Shown: one piece after another, positions 11,881 to 23,299 of the stretch
Layout: every line of letters begins with the position of its first letter
Position numbering within the stretch: the first letter of the stretch is position 1
Source of the DNA: Eucalyptus grandis
Taxonomy: Eukaryota; Streptophyta; Magnoliopsida; Myrtales; Myrtaceae
Assembly (NCBI RefSeq): GCF_016545825.1
Contig: NC_052614.1
Location: 20,912,559-20,976,558, forward strand
Direction: 5' to 3'
Length of the DNA: 64,000 nt
Translations under genes and position numbers: made by a program
Notes under the pieces: model-generated
The model's input: only the letters and a program-made list of their open reading frames with translations
Database searches by the model: none
What the model was told of the DNA's origin: nothing

Positions 11881-12344
11881 GCCAAAATACCGCAGATTTA
11901 AATATCATCTAATTGAACATGTGAAGTGGATCATTTGCAACTCACTCTTTTTATGGAATAAAATTCAGACCGAACTGCATAAATTTCTTATATTAATTAT
12001 TTTTCCTTATTGATTTATTGGGTTATTTCATTTGCTCACATTGATTTAAAGGCAAGACCCAATTGGCTTCCACTTTAATTTTACAACAATTAACATCAAA
12101 GTTAAGATTAGGATTTTTGGAGATTTGATTTGGAGCTTTCATTTGTCTAGTCGTCATCTAGAAATTCCGTTATTCTAATTTTGTGTGGAACAAAAATACA
12201 AATTGAGAAGTTTAATGAGGGAAACAACTTGGGCGGTGGAGTGGGTTGGGTATGCTATTAATAACCAATGTTTGACCTAGGTATTGGATGGCAAAGCTAA
12301 TTGCCAAAAAATGCTGATAAAGATAGAGTTAATGGAGACAGCAA

Positions 12345-12740
12345 AGAGTATGGAGGACTAGCTACTAGGGACCAAGCACCCCAAGTCATGTTTTGCTAAA
12401 CTGAATTTGCCATTTAGAACTTAAGGTCAATCCCAAATCACAATCAATTTTTTGCTACAGCAGCTCGTTTCCTTTGATGCTAAGTCTTTACTGCAAACAT
12501 AAGAAACTTCGTCACAACATTAATGGGGAAAAGAGGAGGAAAAGAAAGAAGGAAAAAGGAAGGAGAGAGTTTAGTCAAAAGGAGGGGAACATGTGGGACT
12601 AGCGCGGAAAGCAAAGGAGAGAGAGTAGGAAAAAGGGAGGGGAGCGTAAAGAAGAGATTAAAATAAGGGAGAGAGACTAGCGCGGAAAGCAAGAGAGGAA
12701 AAGGGTAGAACAAAATACAGAGTGAGCGGAGCAGTGCAAC
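12345..12740. repeat. TNL-linked repeat block, second old copy
   Basis: Repeats the 11.15-11.58 kb arrangement: 'aacttaaggtcaatcccaaatcac', a purine-rich stretch, the 19-bp motif at 12581-12599 and a 'gtgagcggagcagt' end. It stops where module M would begin. The minus-strand 77-codon frame here is the pyrimidine-rich complement and not a gene. Confidence 0.6.
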
Positions 12741-13500
12741 GTTCGCAATTCACTAGGAAGATTCATCAGAGACAACCATACCAAAAAGCAAATAAAATGA
12801 AATAAACTACATCAGTGATGTTTACCATTTATTCATCCTAATGAAGCTGGATGTCTAGGCCTCTTATAACACCTAACTAATCATTGGATCACCTCAACAC
12901 CACTCCCACAGAAATCAACTGTACCAAGGCAAGAGTCCCCTAGACAAGGCCCTGAGGTTGGTTATGCTTCCTGAAGTGCACTTTGGTAGAGTACCTTCTC
13001 AATAACCAATCAGCGTTTAGTGAGAATCTCTTTGATGGGAGTTAATTTAGTAAAAGTCTACACCAGATTTAAAAGTATTTTGTGAACTTAAAAGGAAAAT
13101 AAGGCAAGAACGCATGGGACCGAGCTCTTCTTTTTGTTGGTTTCCTCATAAAACACGAATATCCAAGTCACCATGGTTTTAAATTGCAACAGTGACAACA
13201 AAAACAGTTGCATAGTGCACCTGGCAGAAGAAGTCATGTTGCATTAATCCCTCATTCCCACAAAATGTAGCAGATTGTAGGTCTAGCAAACCAAATTTTG
13301 CTTGAAAGCAACAATCTTTTGCACATTTCATGTCCAACAAGAAGTTACGTCATGGCACTTTCCCAGAATCTGATGCTTCTTGCGAAACTATGTTTATAAA
13401 AGAATTCCTGGAAGGTACTTGAACATTAAAGCCACTAAGAAGGATATATATCCCTCACTTGAACAATGATCATTTCCAATTTCCATCTTCTCTACTTGCA
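12740..13500. other. Spacer with no recognisable gene
   Basis: Ordinary AT-rich sequence without long frames. It may contain intron or 3'-UTR sequence of the kinase remnant that lies further right on the minus strand, but nothing shows this directly. Confidence 0.4.
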
Positions 13501-13504
13501 GAGG

Positions 13505-13695
13505 TAAAGCACTCTATGATGTTGCATAAAAATGAGTGGAACTAGATGATGCTGGACTAGAATTGAAGGAAAAATGGGCTTGTGGAGGAACTCCATTGTC
13601 GCTACAGTCACAACCAGTTATAGACAAGGGAGAGGAGGTTGGCATATTAGTCATGTGGAGTATCAGATGGTCAATTAAAGGATATCTAATGAAGT
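13505..13695 (-). other. Short open minus-strand segment, possible exon
   Basis: A minus-strand frame from about 13690 to a stop near 13520 reads through MPTSSPLSITGCDCSDNG and FSFNSSPASSSSTHF. An acceptor-like 'cattag' precedes it. It lies in the direction of transcription 0.5 kb beyond the last recognised MEKK1-like exon, so it could be a C-terminal piece of that gene. I do not recognise it. Confidence 0.25.
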
Positions 13696-14235
13696 AAATG
13701 ACTACATTTTCTTATCCTTTTTCCCCTTTATGTTTTATTAGTCAAGGCTGCCATTTCTCTAAGCCTCAGATTCCTCTCTTTTAGTCCTGAGAGTTTGACC
13801 TGAATCTTCAGTTTGCAAAATAAATAATTTGTATATCATCCACCACTAGAAAAGAAAGGGTTGATTACATGACAGCTCTCTCTAGATGGGAGAGAAAAAA
13901 CTGCTTTCATAGAGAGAGGGAGACTCCATAAACTGACCTCTACTCTGCGTATGTTCTTTACTCATGTGATTACTATCTTGGGTGATAGTCAATTCATCAC
14001 GAACTTTTCTTGTGGTGGGAGGACAACCTAAAATGTCTGTCTGTCATTTAGGCCGTTACTGCTAAAAGGCCGCAACTGCTGTGATCTTATTCATGCAGTG
14101 ATGATGGAACTAAAACTATCTTGTGGCTGCGATCACAGCCATGTCCACCTAAACATTTCGCTCAGTTCGGTGGTATCATAATCAAAGCCAAAGTGAAAGA
14201 TACTGCAGAAAGCAACTTAGAAAGGAGGAACACAC

Positions 14236-15360
14236 CTCCTTAGTGCCGTAATATTGAACTATGTTCTCATGTTGAAGCTGACTTAAAATAGAAATTTCCT
14301 GAAAAGAAAGCAGAGCATCACTAAAAAATAGAGTCAAAATAAAATCTGTTAACTCGCAACAGATTTATGGTTGTATATGCCTAGCGACCAGTTGACAAAT
14401 TACAGAAAGAAAAAGCTTTTACTTGCGACAAGCTCTCCTTGCCGTGGCTTCCTTGATCTAAGAAACACACCTCCTTTACAGCAAAAAGAATCCATCACTG
14501 TGGAAACAGAGAAGCGTGAGAGAAAGACAGAATATAAATGCCAATTCTTTCGTGAATGATGCCTTGATCAGATGATATAAAGAAGAAAAAAAAAGAAGAG
14601 ATGCTCTCATCAATATAACTAAAATAGTTCCCTAGCTTTCAACATTTGAATTTACAATAGAATAATGGTTTCTAAATACATGCTGATTCATCATGCTATC
14701 CATTTTTCGAAAATAGAACAAAAGAATTGCTCAATATTCAAGCTAGTAACGGTACAGAAAAACAATGGACAACTAAATTTACGTGATTTAATGTACTAGA
14801 TCTGTACTTCATCAATTTGTTTGATGATCAAGAATGGTCTTCAATAAGGAAAATACCAATAATCTTAGAACTCCAATCCAAATATGAAGATCGAGCACTT
14901 TAAGCAATTAAATAACCATTTGCCATGTCTATTTAAGGCACCTTATGTCAACCAAATGATAACGCGTTCTACAGTATACAGAAGTCATCCTAATTCCAAC
15001 CACAGAATGCAGCACTCAGAAATGCAACAAAACTGCAAGTGAACATCATAATGGGAGAAGTCCGATTGTACTTTCTCCCAGAAAATGCTTATAGCAAGAA
15101 TAACTTACTGATTATCAAAGAGAAAAGCAAAGGAATCTTACTCGCTGAAGCCTTTATAGACATCTCCAAATGACCCTTCCCAACATCTCACCCTTTTTGC
15201 CATGAGGTGATCCTTCGTCTGACACTCTTATCGTCTACCCCAGAGGTCTGACCCACTTCCCAACTTAAAATTTGCTGCCAAGAGGTCTTTTGTTTCCACT
15301 CAGCTTAAGCACAACCTGTTTCAAATCGTGCTCAATGGCTTCACTGTTTCTGCTGCAAAC
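14236..15360 (-). pseudogene. MEKK1-like MAP kinase kinase kinase, broken
   Basis: Three exon remnants in order on the minus strand. The first (to 15142) holds, across frameshifts, SVRRRITSWQKG, then GEMLG, then the glycine loop GSFGDVYKGFS, and ends at a GTAAG donor. The second (14497-14423) follows an acceptor and reads DDGFF(F)AVKEV, containing the ATP-binding lysine, then LDQGSHGKESLSQ. The split codon GA|T joins the exons as GFSDDGFF, as in the MEKK1 family. One T is missing from a homopolymer, breaking the frame. The third (14298-14236) is a clean 21-codon exon with QLQHENIVQYYGT. Catalytic-loop and activation-segment exons are not found. Family identity is well supported; activity is excluded. 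Confidence 0.8.
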
Positions 15361-15619
15361 CAAACACTTTTAGTAAAAGAAAACAAATAACAATCTAACT
15401 ACTACTTCCTAGCAGATAGCATTTGACTTGGATCACTATTTCAAGTCCCAGATAAACCGGCAATTTCCCCCTATTACTGAGAAAGAAGATGCTTCTTTGC
15501 CGTCCAGATTACGGACATCATTCTAGAATAAGATCCAATTCACACCTGTAACTATCAGTAGCCATAATGGCACTGCTTATGTATGAGAATTGGTGAATTG
15601 TCTCTGTTTTATTTTTGTT

Positions 15620-15621
<2 letters not shown>

Positions 15622-15676
<55 letters not shown>
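15622..15676. repeat. (TA)n microsatellite
   Basis: About 27 TA units. The plus-strand frame through it, with a repeated Tyr-Ile translation, is an artefact. It lies between the kinase remnant and TIR head 2. Confidence 0.95.
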
Positions 15677-15678
<2 letters not shown>

Positions 15679-15857
15679 GAGAAATGAAATTTACTGCTCA
15701 GCTATCAAAATCCGGTTTGCATATGACGCATCGACCAATATATTTCCTGTCGAATTTTTGAACCACTCCAGCTAGTTTTCACTGCCATTTACAAGAACTT
15801 TAAGAGAATAGCATTTCGGCTGACGCTTGAAAAAAAGGTCCATTAATAAGCATTTAC

Positions 15858-16151
15858 TTACGCTTCGTCGAGCTCCATCATTCGAGCGAGCTCGCGGAGG
15901 CACCAAGCGCTCGAATCATTGCCTGTGGAGAAGAGCGGTACGAAGATCTTGGAGTTGCCGACCGCTCTCAGGAGATCGTTGATCCGATCACCAGCGTGAA
16001 GCTCTTCGCTGTCTCTGTAGGCGACGATCCCCTGGCCGACCATGATCCGGTAGAGGTAGTCGGTGAAGGTGTCGCGAGTGTCGGGGCCTCTGAAACTCAG
16101 GAACACTTGGTACTGGGTCGCCGACGCGCTGGAACCAACGGTTGCTGCCAT
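15858..16151 (-). pseudogene. TIR domain, exon-1 fragment (TNL head 2)
   Basis: Start chosen at 16151 (MAATVGSS), the position conserved with TIR head 1; the frame is open upstream to 16271. Motifs in order: VFLSFRGPDTRDTFTDYLY, GIVAYRDSEELHAGDRI, KIFVPLFS, and SSAWCLRELARMM, which keeps the glutamate that is catalytic in TIR NADases. The frame ends after MELDEA. A good splice donor, 'GTAAGT', overlaps the last codons, so this could be a short first exon. At about 97 residues it is shorter than a full TIR, and no NB-ARC or LRR follows within 15 kb; the next thing downstream is a (TA)n tract and the kinase remnant. It could be a truncated gene, or a TIR-only gene if spliced to an unseen exon. 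Confidence 0.82.
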
Positions 16152-16239
16152 GTTTTTTGGGGGGCTTCTCTCGCAAAAGGTCTCTCTGTCTCGCTCTGGT
16201 TTTTGCCTGCTCGGAGTTGGAGCTGCGTCTTCGTTTAGG

Positions 16240-16960
16240 GTTAGAAAGTGGAAATCACGGTGTGAATGCACAGACCGATCTCAAGGAATCCCTCAAAAGC
16301 CCTCTTCCTTGAAATGGACCCACGCCCCCGTGCAAGATCCGGATATTCGAGCTTTTGGCCTGGATCGGCATCCGATGCTTAAAGTAACGGAGAAGGACGT
16401 TTGACCTGGTCAAGCTCGAAAATATTCCGAAATTCAATTTCTTTTTTCTTGTTTTTTGGACGGGCCGGTTAAATTCAATTCATCATCAGACTATTACTAA
16501 GCTGGATAGCCAAACCCATAGCGAGTGATCCAAATTCAGCAAACCATTATTAGCAGCTTAGTAACTTGATTAGTAAACTGCTCAAGCAACGACACTAGCT
16601 CTCTTTTTTTGGTTTTTTTGGTCTGTTTGTTAGTTACTTGATGCAGACTTCACTTGAACATGTCTTTATTTGCAAGTTTACAATCATGATTAATCTACGA
16701 TAATGGAAATGTGATTCAAAGGAAGAGTCGAAGATCATTTGAATAATAATATTTGTAACTTCTTAGATTAATACAATAATTTAAGAGTCAAAATATTGAT
16801 AAGAGGAAGAAAATGTGTCATAATATTATGCTTGTGATCCCGGGAAATATTGCAAAAGCAACATCGTAAATATGTCTTTGTCTTGGATTATATTAACCTA
16901 AATATATGTTGTAAGGAAATTAGTGGTATAATAAATGCATAAAATTGGATTCTAGAGCAA
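16240..16960. repeat. TIR head 2 leader and linked intergenic repeat
   Basis: Matches the leader and intergenic region of TIR head 1 (5330-5860 plus 6498-6927), with no MITE and only one copy of the 263-bp segment. It therefore serves as the empty-site reference for both changes. Confidence 0.85.
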
Positions 16961-18470
16961 ATTTTCTTTTTCTTTCACATGTAAATTAAGTTAAATTGAA
17001 AAAATGTATACACAATAGAAAATATAAATAAGTTTAAGTTCTGCCCAGTTTATTTATTTTTTTAAGTAACATTCTTTCTTCTAAAGGTTCTGAATCCATT
17101 GCATCATGGATTACTAAATAGCGTACACCAACACTTGGAAGTATTGTCTTTGAAGATGACATGTACTTGTAGACCTCTAAATAATTCAAAAAGTTGCCTT
17201 CTAACTGCAAAGAAAGGTTTTCTTGCATTCTCCATCAGGGAAAAAAAATTGCTGCCATGTAAGCTCTCTTTGGGAAAACCAATTAAAATTGCTTGACCAT
17301 GGAGAGTCAGAGACCCCTAAAAGAAAACATTGTACTAGGATCAATATGAATATAAGTAGAAATTCAATGGCCAACTTCGAACATTCACTAAAAGTTTGAT
17401 TGGTAAAAACAATCTTGTCCTAAAAGTTTCATTTCACATCCACATATAGATTTAGATTACATCAGTATAGTTATTTAATTATATGTAATCTTAAGATTAC
17501 ATAATAATTATATTTATATTGTTGGACACGGGTGGCATCATCCTTGTGAATATGACATCAGCCTTCACATGCATGAGTGCATCAATTTTGATGCAAGTTC
17601 ATCCCTCCAACATTGCTTGAAAGGAGGGGAAAAGAAATTAATCATTTTTTATTAAATTAATTAGTCCATTTAATCATATTGAAATAAAAAAAACGAAAAA
17701 GGATTCAGCATTTCCATTTGATATGGGCACCCACAAAACGACAAGCCGTCCACTTCGTCATCCGCCTAGTCTATCTCCATTCTCTCTTTTCCCAATTTTA
17801 TAATCCGTTCGCGCCAATTCCCAATACTCCAAAAAGAATGTTGCTCTCTCGCTCCGCTTCTTCTTCTTCATCTTCTTCTTCGACGTCCACTGCTTGTCTG
17901 ATCAAACAGTGAAGACCTGCGTATCATCCATGTGGACTCCCGTTCCAAGCTGTCCATCTTCCCCCACCCACTACTACCAGGATGCCTCCAAGTTTGCTGA
18001 TTTTCCGGCTTCAGCATTGATAAGCAAACTCAATGTTCGGTGGCTCCGATGGCTAATGATGCGCAAGATTGGTGTAGTGATGCTTCAAGTCACGTTGATA
18101 ATGGAATGGACTTTCGGTATGATTTTTCTCATCTAAGCCAAGGGCGCACAAGAATTGCCAGATTTCTAAAGAGACTGGAAAAAAAAGAAGAAGAGAGAGA
18201 ACGTAGAACAATACAAAGAACTTAAAAGGACTGTGCTTGGGCGGACTAAGGAGTTCGAGAAGGTGGAAGACGAAGACCAAACAAATAAGAAAGAGAAACA
18301 CCAATGGGCACCACGTTTGAGCATGCTGACATTCGAAAAAGCAAGGGCTAATATTGGTGGAACACAGCGGAATGATTGGTACAAGTCAAAGGAGAAGAGG
18401 GAAAAGCATGACCCTTTATAAAAATGATGCATGCGTATTTCGAACTAAATTGGAATTTGGAAAAGGGAGT
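16960..18470. repeat. TNL-flanking duplication, unit 3 (left part only)
   Basis: Diverged copy of unit 1 positions about 1-1550. It retains the block that unit 2 lost, including the gene Z remnant. It has lost the TGACGTCA palindrome (the matching site near 17530 reads 'gtggcatcatcc'). Homology stops near 18430. Confidence 0.8.
17718..18225 (+). pseudogene. Unrecognised coding-like remnant (gene Z), copy in unit 3
   Basis: Counterpart of 788-1250. A frame from 18040 reads MAPMANDAQDWCSD and GMDFRYDFSHLS, then continues into a Lys/Glu/Arg-rich tail to 18225, whereas the unit 1 copy stops right after the shared part. The shared peptide differs by scattered substitutions. Function is unknown and coding is uncertain. 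Confidence 0.3.
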
Positions 18471-19740
18471 AACTTGTCAAAACTTAGATTATACAAATTG
18501 CACTTGCATTGGCTCTTGGGTTGTACAAAATCATAAACAATTACCTAATACTAATAAAAGAAGAAATATTTTTCTAAGCAATTACACGTAATGATATAAA
18601 TTTTGACGAACAATATGAAGAATAATTTTACTTTTATTTAATGCCTAACAAAAATGCCCTCCCGTCCTAATCACAATTCGATTTATAGTTTTAGTTAAAA
18701 AGAAAGGGACGGAAACAAACATTCATTTTTCCCTTGCAAATCCACCTCGTCAAAAAATAAAAAAATAAAAACAAGAAATCAGAAAATCATAGTGCCGAAA
18801 TCATTGACATGGATGTCATATAATAGATTTATAACTTTTTGGGCAATTTTCTTGATAACTAACAAATAAATTAATGTGGTATGAAATCTCATAAAAAAAT
18901 TATATTCCAGGCATGCGCGAAAAGGAAAATTTCCTTGCAATACTGAAACAAACACAGATAACTCTCCTCTTATCATTGGCTCTCTAATTGCAGAAATTAT
19001 ATTACATGAGCGCAGTATATATATCAAACTGAATATGGACCATTGAAATCACCGGTGGTCCACCAAATTTGGCAATCTGGATTTATTTTAGTGCATATAT
19101 TAAGTACATAGGATAATTTCTCCTTTGATCGACCATTTTACGTGATCATATCTTCTTTTTGCAAAAGGGAAAAAGAGAGGTTGGCACGGTTTGTACGGTT
19201 ACATAAACAGTCAAGCTGCTTCAGGAAAGGATTTTACATGAATTAAGCAACTATAGTTAAGTGGTCAAAGAAGTATAGAGGGTTGATCTCAGGTTTTGGT
19301 GCATATACAAAAGAGCCATCCTACATAGTCTATAACTCCTCTCCGAGAAGAAATTACTTAGTGAGCATGTTATATATGTCATATTGTATGAATCTTGTTT
19401 ATATAAAATTCATGATTATGTGAGATGAGGAGATATATACTGTATAAATGGTATACATCGTGATATTTCCATACATCGATGCTAGTGGATGGCCCAATGA
19501 TGGTATGAACAAAAAGTATTATCCTACAATGAAACCTCCTTATGTCAAATTCCAGCTTTTCAAATGACAACCTACCATCTTGAAAGTTGATTAATTAAAG
19601 ATCTTCATCATATAGATGAATTTTTTCCAAAATTATCAACTCAATATTGTTTATCCAAAACCAACAATATTTCCAAAATTGTTGGTGTCTATTTTTCTCT
19701 TACTGTGCCCACACCCCCATATCCACATTTCATTTTCGTA
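18470..19740. other. AT-rich spacer, no gene seen
   Basis: No long frame, domain, tRNA or terminal repeat that I can recognise. Short minus-strand frames (18779-19027, 19379-19570) have no supporting features. Confidence 0.5.
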
Positions 19741-20240
19741 TTCAGATTAAAGGAGGGACTCCTACCACCATGATAAATAGTGGATTTGAGGACATTTTCG
19801 AAGGGATGACTCTTGCAATGTCTTTGTTCAGACAAGGATGTATGTCCCTATCAAGCTTGAAAATATTTTTAAATACATATCTTTTTATGGGCAAGTTAAA
19901 TTCATTTCTTCATCAAACCATGCTGGGAAGCCAAACCCAGTACAAGTCTCACGTTCAGCAAACCATTACTGGCGGCTGAGTACGACAGACAAGTAGGAAA
20001 ATACTCAAGCAACAACATCAGTTCCAACCAGAACATGAATAATAACTGCCCAAATATCCAAAACAGTTACAGGACTAGTTGCTAAAGATCAAGCACGCCA
20101 ATTTACGTTCTGTTACATCAAATTTGCCAGTTACGAACTTAAGGCCAATGCCAAATTAGAATTAACTTTTTGCTGCAGCAGTTTGGGCCCTTCGATGCCT
20201 AGTCTTACTGCAAACATAAGAGACTTCATCACAACATCAA
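19740..20240. repeat. Old TIR-leader and TNL-linked repeat
   Basis: 19740-19960 weakly matches the TIR leader remnant at 10890-11050 ('cagacaaggatgtatgtccctatcaagc' against 'cagacaagacttaagtccctatcaagc') and carries the 'gttaaattcat' string. 20040-20240 matches 11150-11380. The order leader then block repeats that of 10.7-11.4 kb. Confidence 0.55.
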
Positions 20241-21200
20241 CAACCAGAGTAACTTGATTATGCAGCAAGTCAGTCCTAGCTCTCCGCAGATTGTATATGG
20301 AACCTTTCTGCACTAGCTTCGGCATAACCAACCTGAAACTAGTCCCTTACTGGCTGCTTTATATAGTGAATTCCAAAAGTCCAACTCCCAGGAACTCGAA
20401 CAATAGCACATGGCAATAGAGCTCTCCTCTGTATCTGTGAAGAGAGAAGAAAGTTGTCAAGAGGCATGTTGTTTCCACTTTTGTTATTCCGCTTTCTTTT
20501 TTCTTTCAAGTTTATTTGTTCTATGACCTTCGACAAATCAAGCAGGATTCGCTTTTACACCCTCATCAGCCCAAGGCCCAAGCTTAAGGTCTAGTTGGTA
20601 ATCAGATTATATCACTCAATCAATATGGTTCCCTGAGATCAAGGACCCCACTGGGCTGAAGTCCATAAATCAAGGAACCGCAAATGTTGCATCCAATACA
20701 ATTGAACTCCAAATATCTTGCCTCATGCCTTAGGGAGGGGATATCTTCGTACATTTCTCATTGTTATGCCATGATTAACTTGCTTTTGGCATTTCTCTAT
20801 TAACTCTGTGCCAGCTTTCTTCATAATTTAGGTAGTGACATTACAATTACTTTGAAGAATCCTACTCATTTACCAAATCACACAACGGCCAAGGGAGGCG
20901 GCATCTCATGAAGAAGAACTTGAAATGAAGTATTAGACCAGAGAGGAGCTGGAGAACATATTTCAATTGGAGTTCAACACCATCGATGCTTGACAACACA
21001 CCGGCCTACAGATGATATCAGCACTGGACAAAAAGTTGTAGTACCATTTGTCAAACATCCAAAGATGCGCCAGGCAGGTGCACCTGCAAAATAATAGCAG
21101 TAAATGGAAAACATGCTGATGTACATTGCACTATATGATAGCAGAACACAAAATTAATAGCAGTAAATTCCTTGAATATCCGCCATCAATCCTTCAATGG
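20240..21200. other. Spacer with no recognisable gene
   Basis: Mixed sequence with no frame or repeat that I can support. Confidence 0.4.
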
Positions 21201-21690
21201 TCTCTTCCACTGCCACCTACTAGAAGAAAATTCGAATGGCTCTTTGACTAGCATTGTAGGATGAAAAAAATGCAGATATCATCTAATTAGTCTCTTCTGC
21301 CATTACCAGTGAATTACTTGAACAAAGGTTCTAATGATAGTCATTACAAATGCTCTCTGGCTAGCATTATGGAATGTGCAAATGCCCATATCATCCAGCC
21401 ATTATTGTTTGACAATTAGCTTTGTCTAATTTGCAAACATCGGCACAGGAAAGACACAGATTTTCTTCCGTTAGGTCTAGTCATCTATGGCTGAGAAATG
21501 CAGGGCCATCTATTGTGCATGTTAGTAAAATCTTGACAGATTTTCAAGGAGCTTTTACTAAGTCGATTTTGACGATCAGCAGTCCCAAAAACTGTCTATT
21601 TCCAGCTTGATTGTTTCTTCATTTTTCCCTTATTTTATTATTTGAATTCTTTTAGCAACTTTGGCAGAACAATCAATCTACCAAAGAAGG
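21200..21690. repeat. Diverged copy of the 25.8-26.2 kb and 63.6-64 kb repeat
   Basis: Shares 'ggcacaggaaagac', 'ctagtcatc', 'gtgttagtaa', 'tcttgacaaattttgga'-like strings, and the order of these, with 25830-26180 and 63640-63990. More diverged than those two are from each other. Confidence 0.6.
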
Positions 21691-21989
21691 AAAGAGAAAC
21701 AGTGGTTTGCGGTATATGACCAAAAAATTAATAACAACTACAGCAACTTACTCTGAATTACTGAATTAAGTGGAGAATTAGGTCATCTTCTTCTTTAACT
21801 GTTTAAAACTGACTTCTTACGACTTTAAAAAAGGAGCAACCTATGGCATAAAAATTATTAGTTGAACATACTGATACCTAGAGCTTGCCCCAGTCCAAGA
21901 TTGCGACCTAAGGCATAAAAATTTCAACTTCTGTCCCATAGATATTCCTACTTCTCTATTTACTCTTATAATGGCTCGATCATGATTGA

Positions 21990-23293
21990 GAGATTCTAGA
22001 GGACCGTCTTGGTCTTTGTTGATCATCCTCTTAAATTTGTCAAACAGAGAAATATTCTTCCCCAGTTTATGGGTTTATCATCCTAAATATTGTGCTCAAC
22101 AATTTGGATTGGCTCAGGGAATTCCTAGGCCAACTATATATCAAACGAAATTTCTTCTCTCCACAGACTGAGCATAGATGCGACATTGCACTACGTCAAC
22201 ATCTGCCTCAACATATTCAATCGGCACATGCATATTCCATTCCTCAAGAACCCACAGAGCACGATTTTTTTAATGGGTTCTGGAATTCCTGTTCCAATTT
22301 GATGTTTGTCAAGGGCGGCGATTCATTTTTAGAGAAGGTGAAAGAAGGATGATCTGTTTGGTGTCTCAAACTTCTAATGCATCCCCATCGAACCCATCAT
22401 TATCGATACTCGAGTAATTACAGGACAGGACTCGGTAAAAATTTGTTTATCATTTCCTTCCTTTCCTTTCGTCCTTTAATAACCATCTGACATCTTTCTC
22501 TCGATTGCACTTGAAACCTGCAAACGAAAGTCATCAACAGTCATTGTCGAAGAAGAAGTAGAAGAGATGCTCCCTTGGCCAAGCGAAACAGAACTCAAGG
22601 ATTGCTCAGCATTGTCAACCCTGAAATCGACCAGGAGTTGAACTCAATTACTGTCAGTATGGCTTCATCATCTGGCCATCTTAGCCCATCAATTTCTGAA
22701 GAGCTGAAGCCGAGTGGGAAGAATTATATCAACTCCTTTCGCGGGGATATTCCCACAGTGCCTCTGACTCAGAGCTCGAAATAAAAGAATATAAAGTTTC
22801 TGCTGGTCTAACTGATCCAGAATGAAGACAGCCTTAATCTTTCTGAATATCGGCACAAGTGCGAAGAATTTCATGCTCTCTTTGGGGATGGTATTGAAGC
22901 TTTTAGGTACAACTGCAAGCAAAATCATATACAAGCGTCAAAAGCCATGGAAGAAAGCTATGGAGGGCTACAAGTTCAACTTTGTTATGAGGGAGAGATC
23001 TTTAAAAGAACGGCGCACTTCTCATATAAATGCCATCGATAGCAAAGGGAAAACAGAGGCTTGAAACATTTCTTGCTGACATTCAGCATCAAATTGAAAA
23101 AAATGAGGCCGTCATTCATCGCGAAGGGAAGCTTATGAAGGAAAAGCTGAGGAAAGTCGACGTGCTTATGCAGGATTGTGATGAGCGACATCCAGAGATC
23201 AAGAACCATTCACCCATCAGGCACCGATATATAGAAACCTATAGAAAAATGGAGGAATGCCTTCCAAAATTTATAACTACTGTAGAGGAATGA
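21990..23293 (+). pseudogene. Plant mobile domain (PMD)-like gene remnant with coiled-coil tail
   Basis: Plus-strand coding in pieces. About 22060-22168 reads LWVYHPKYCAQQFGLAQGIP, resembling the 'YxPxxxxxQFGxxQxxP' block of the plant mobile domain (PF10536, MAIN/MAIL and transposon-related proteins). A frame shift leads to 22092-22352 with SIPQEPTEHDFFNGFWNSC. 22575-22784 is a Ser-rich segment (SSSGHLSPSISEELKPSGKN). About 22828-23022, open without an ATG, reads SEYRHKCEEFHALFGDGIE. After one stop, 23030-23293 (87 codons) is a charged coiled-coil-like tail ending ITTVEE. At least three frame changes argue for a pseudogene, although some could be introns. The PMD assignment rests on one motif block. 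Confidence 0.45.
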
Positions 23294-23299
23294 CTTTGA

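Noticed and set aside
15590..15775. Open frame with a Tyr-Ile repeat
   Set aside because: Produced by the (TA)n microsatellite.
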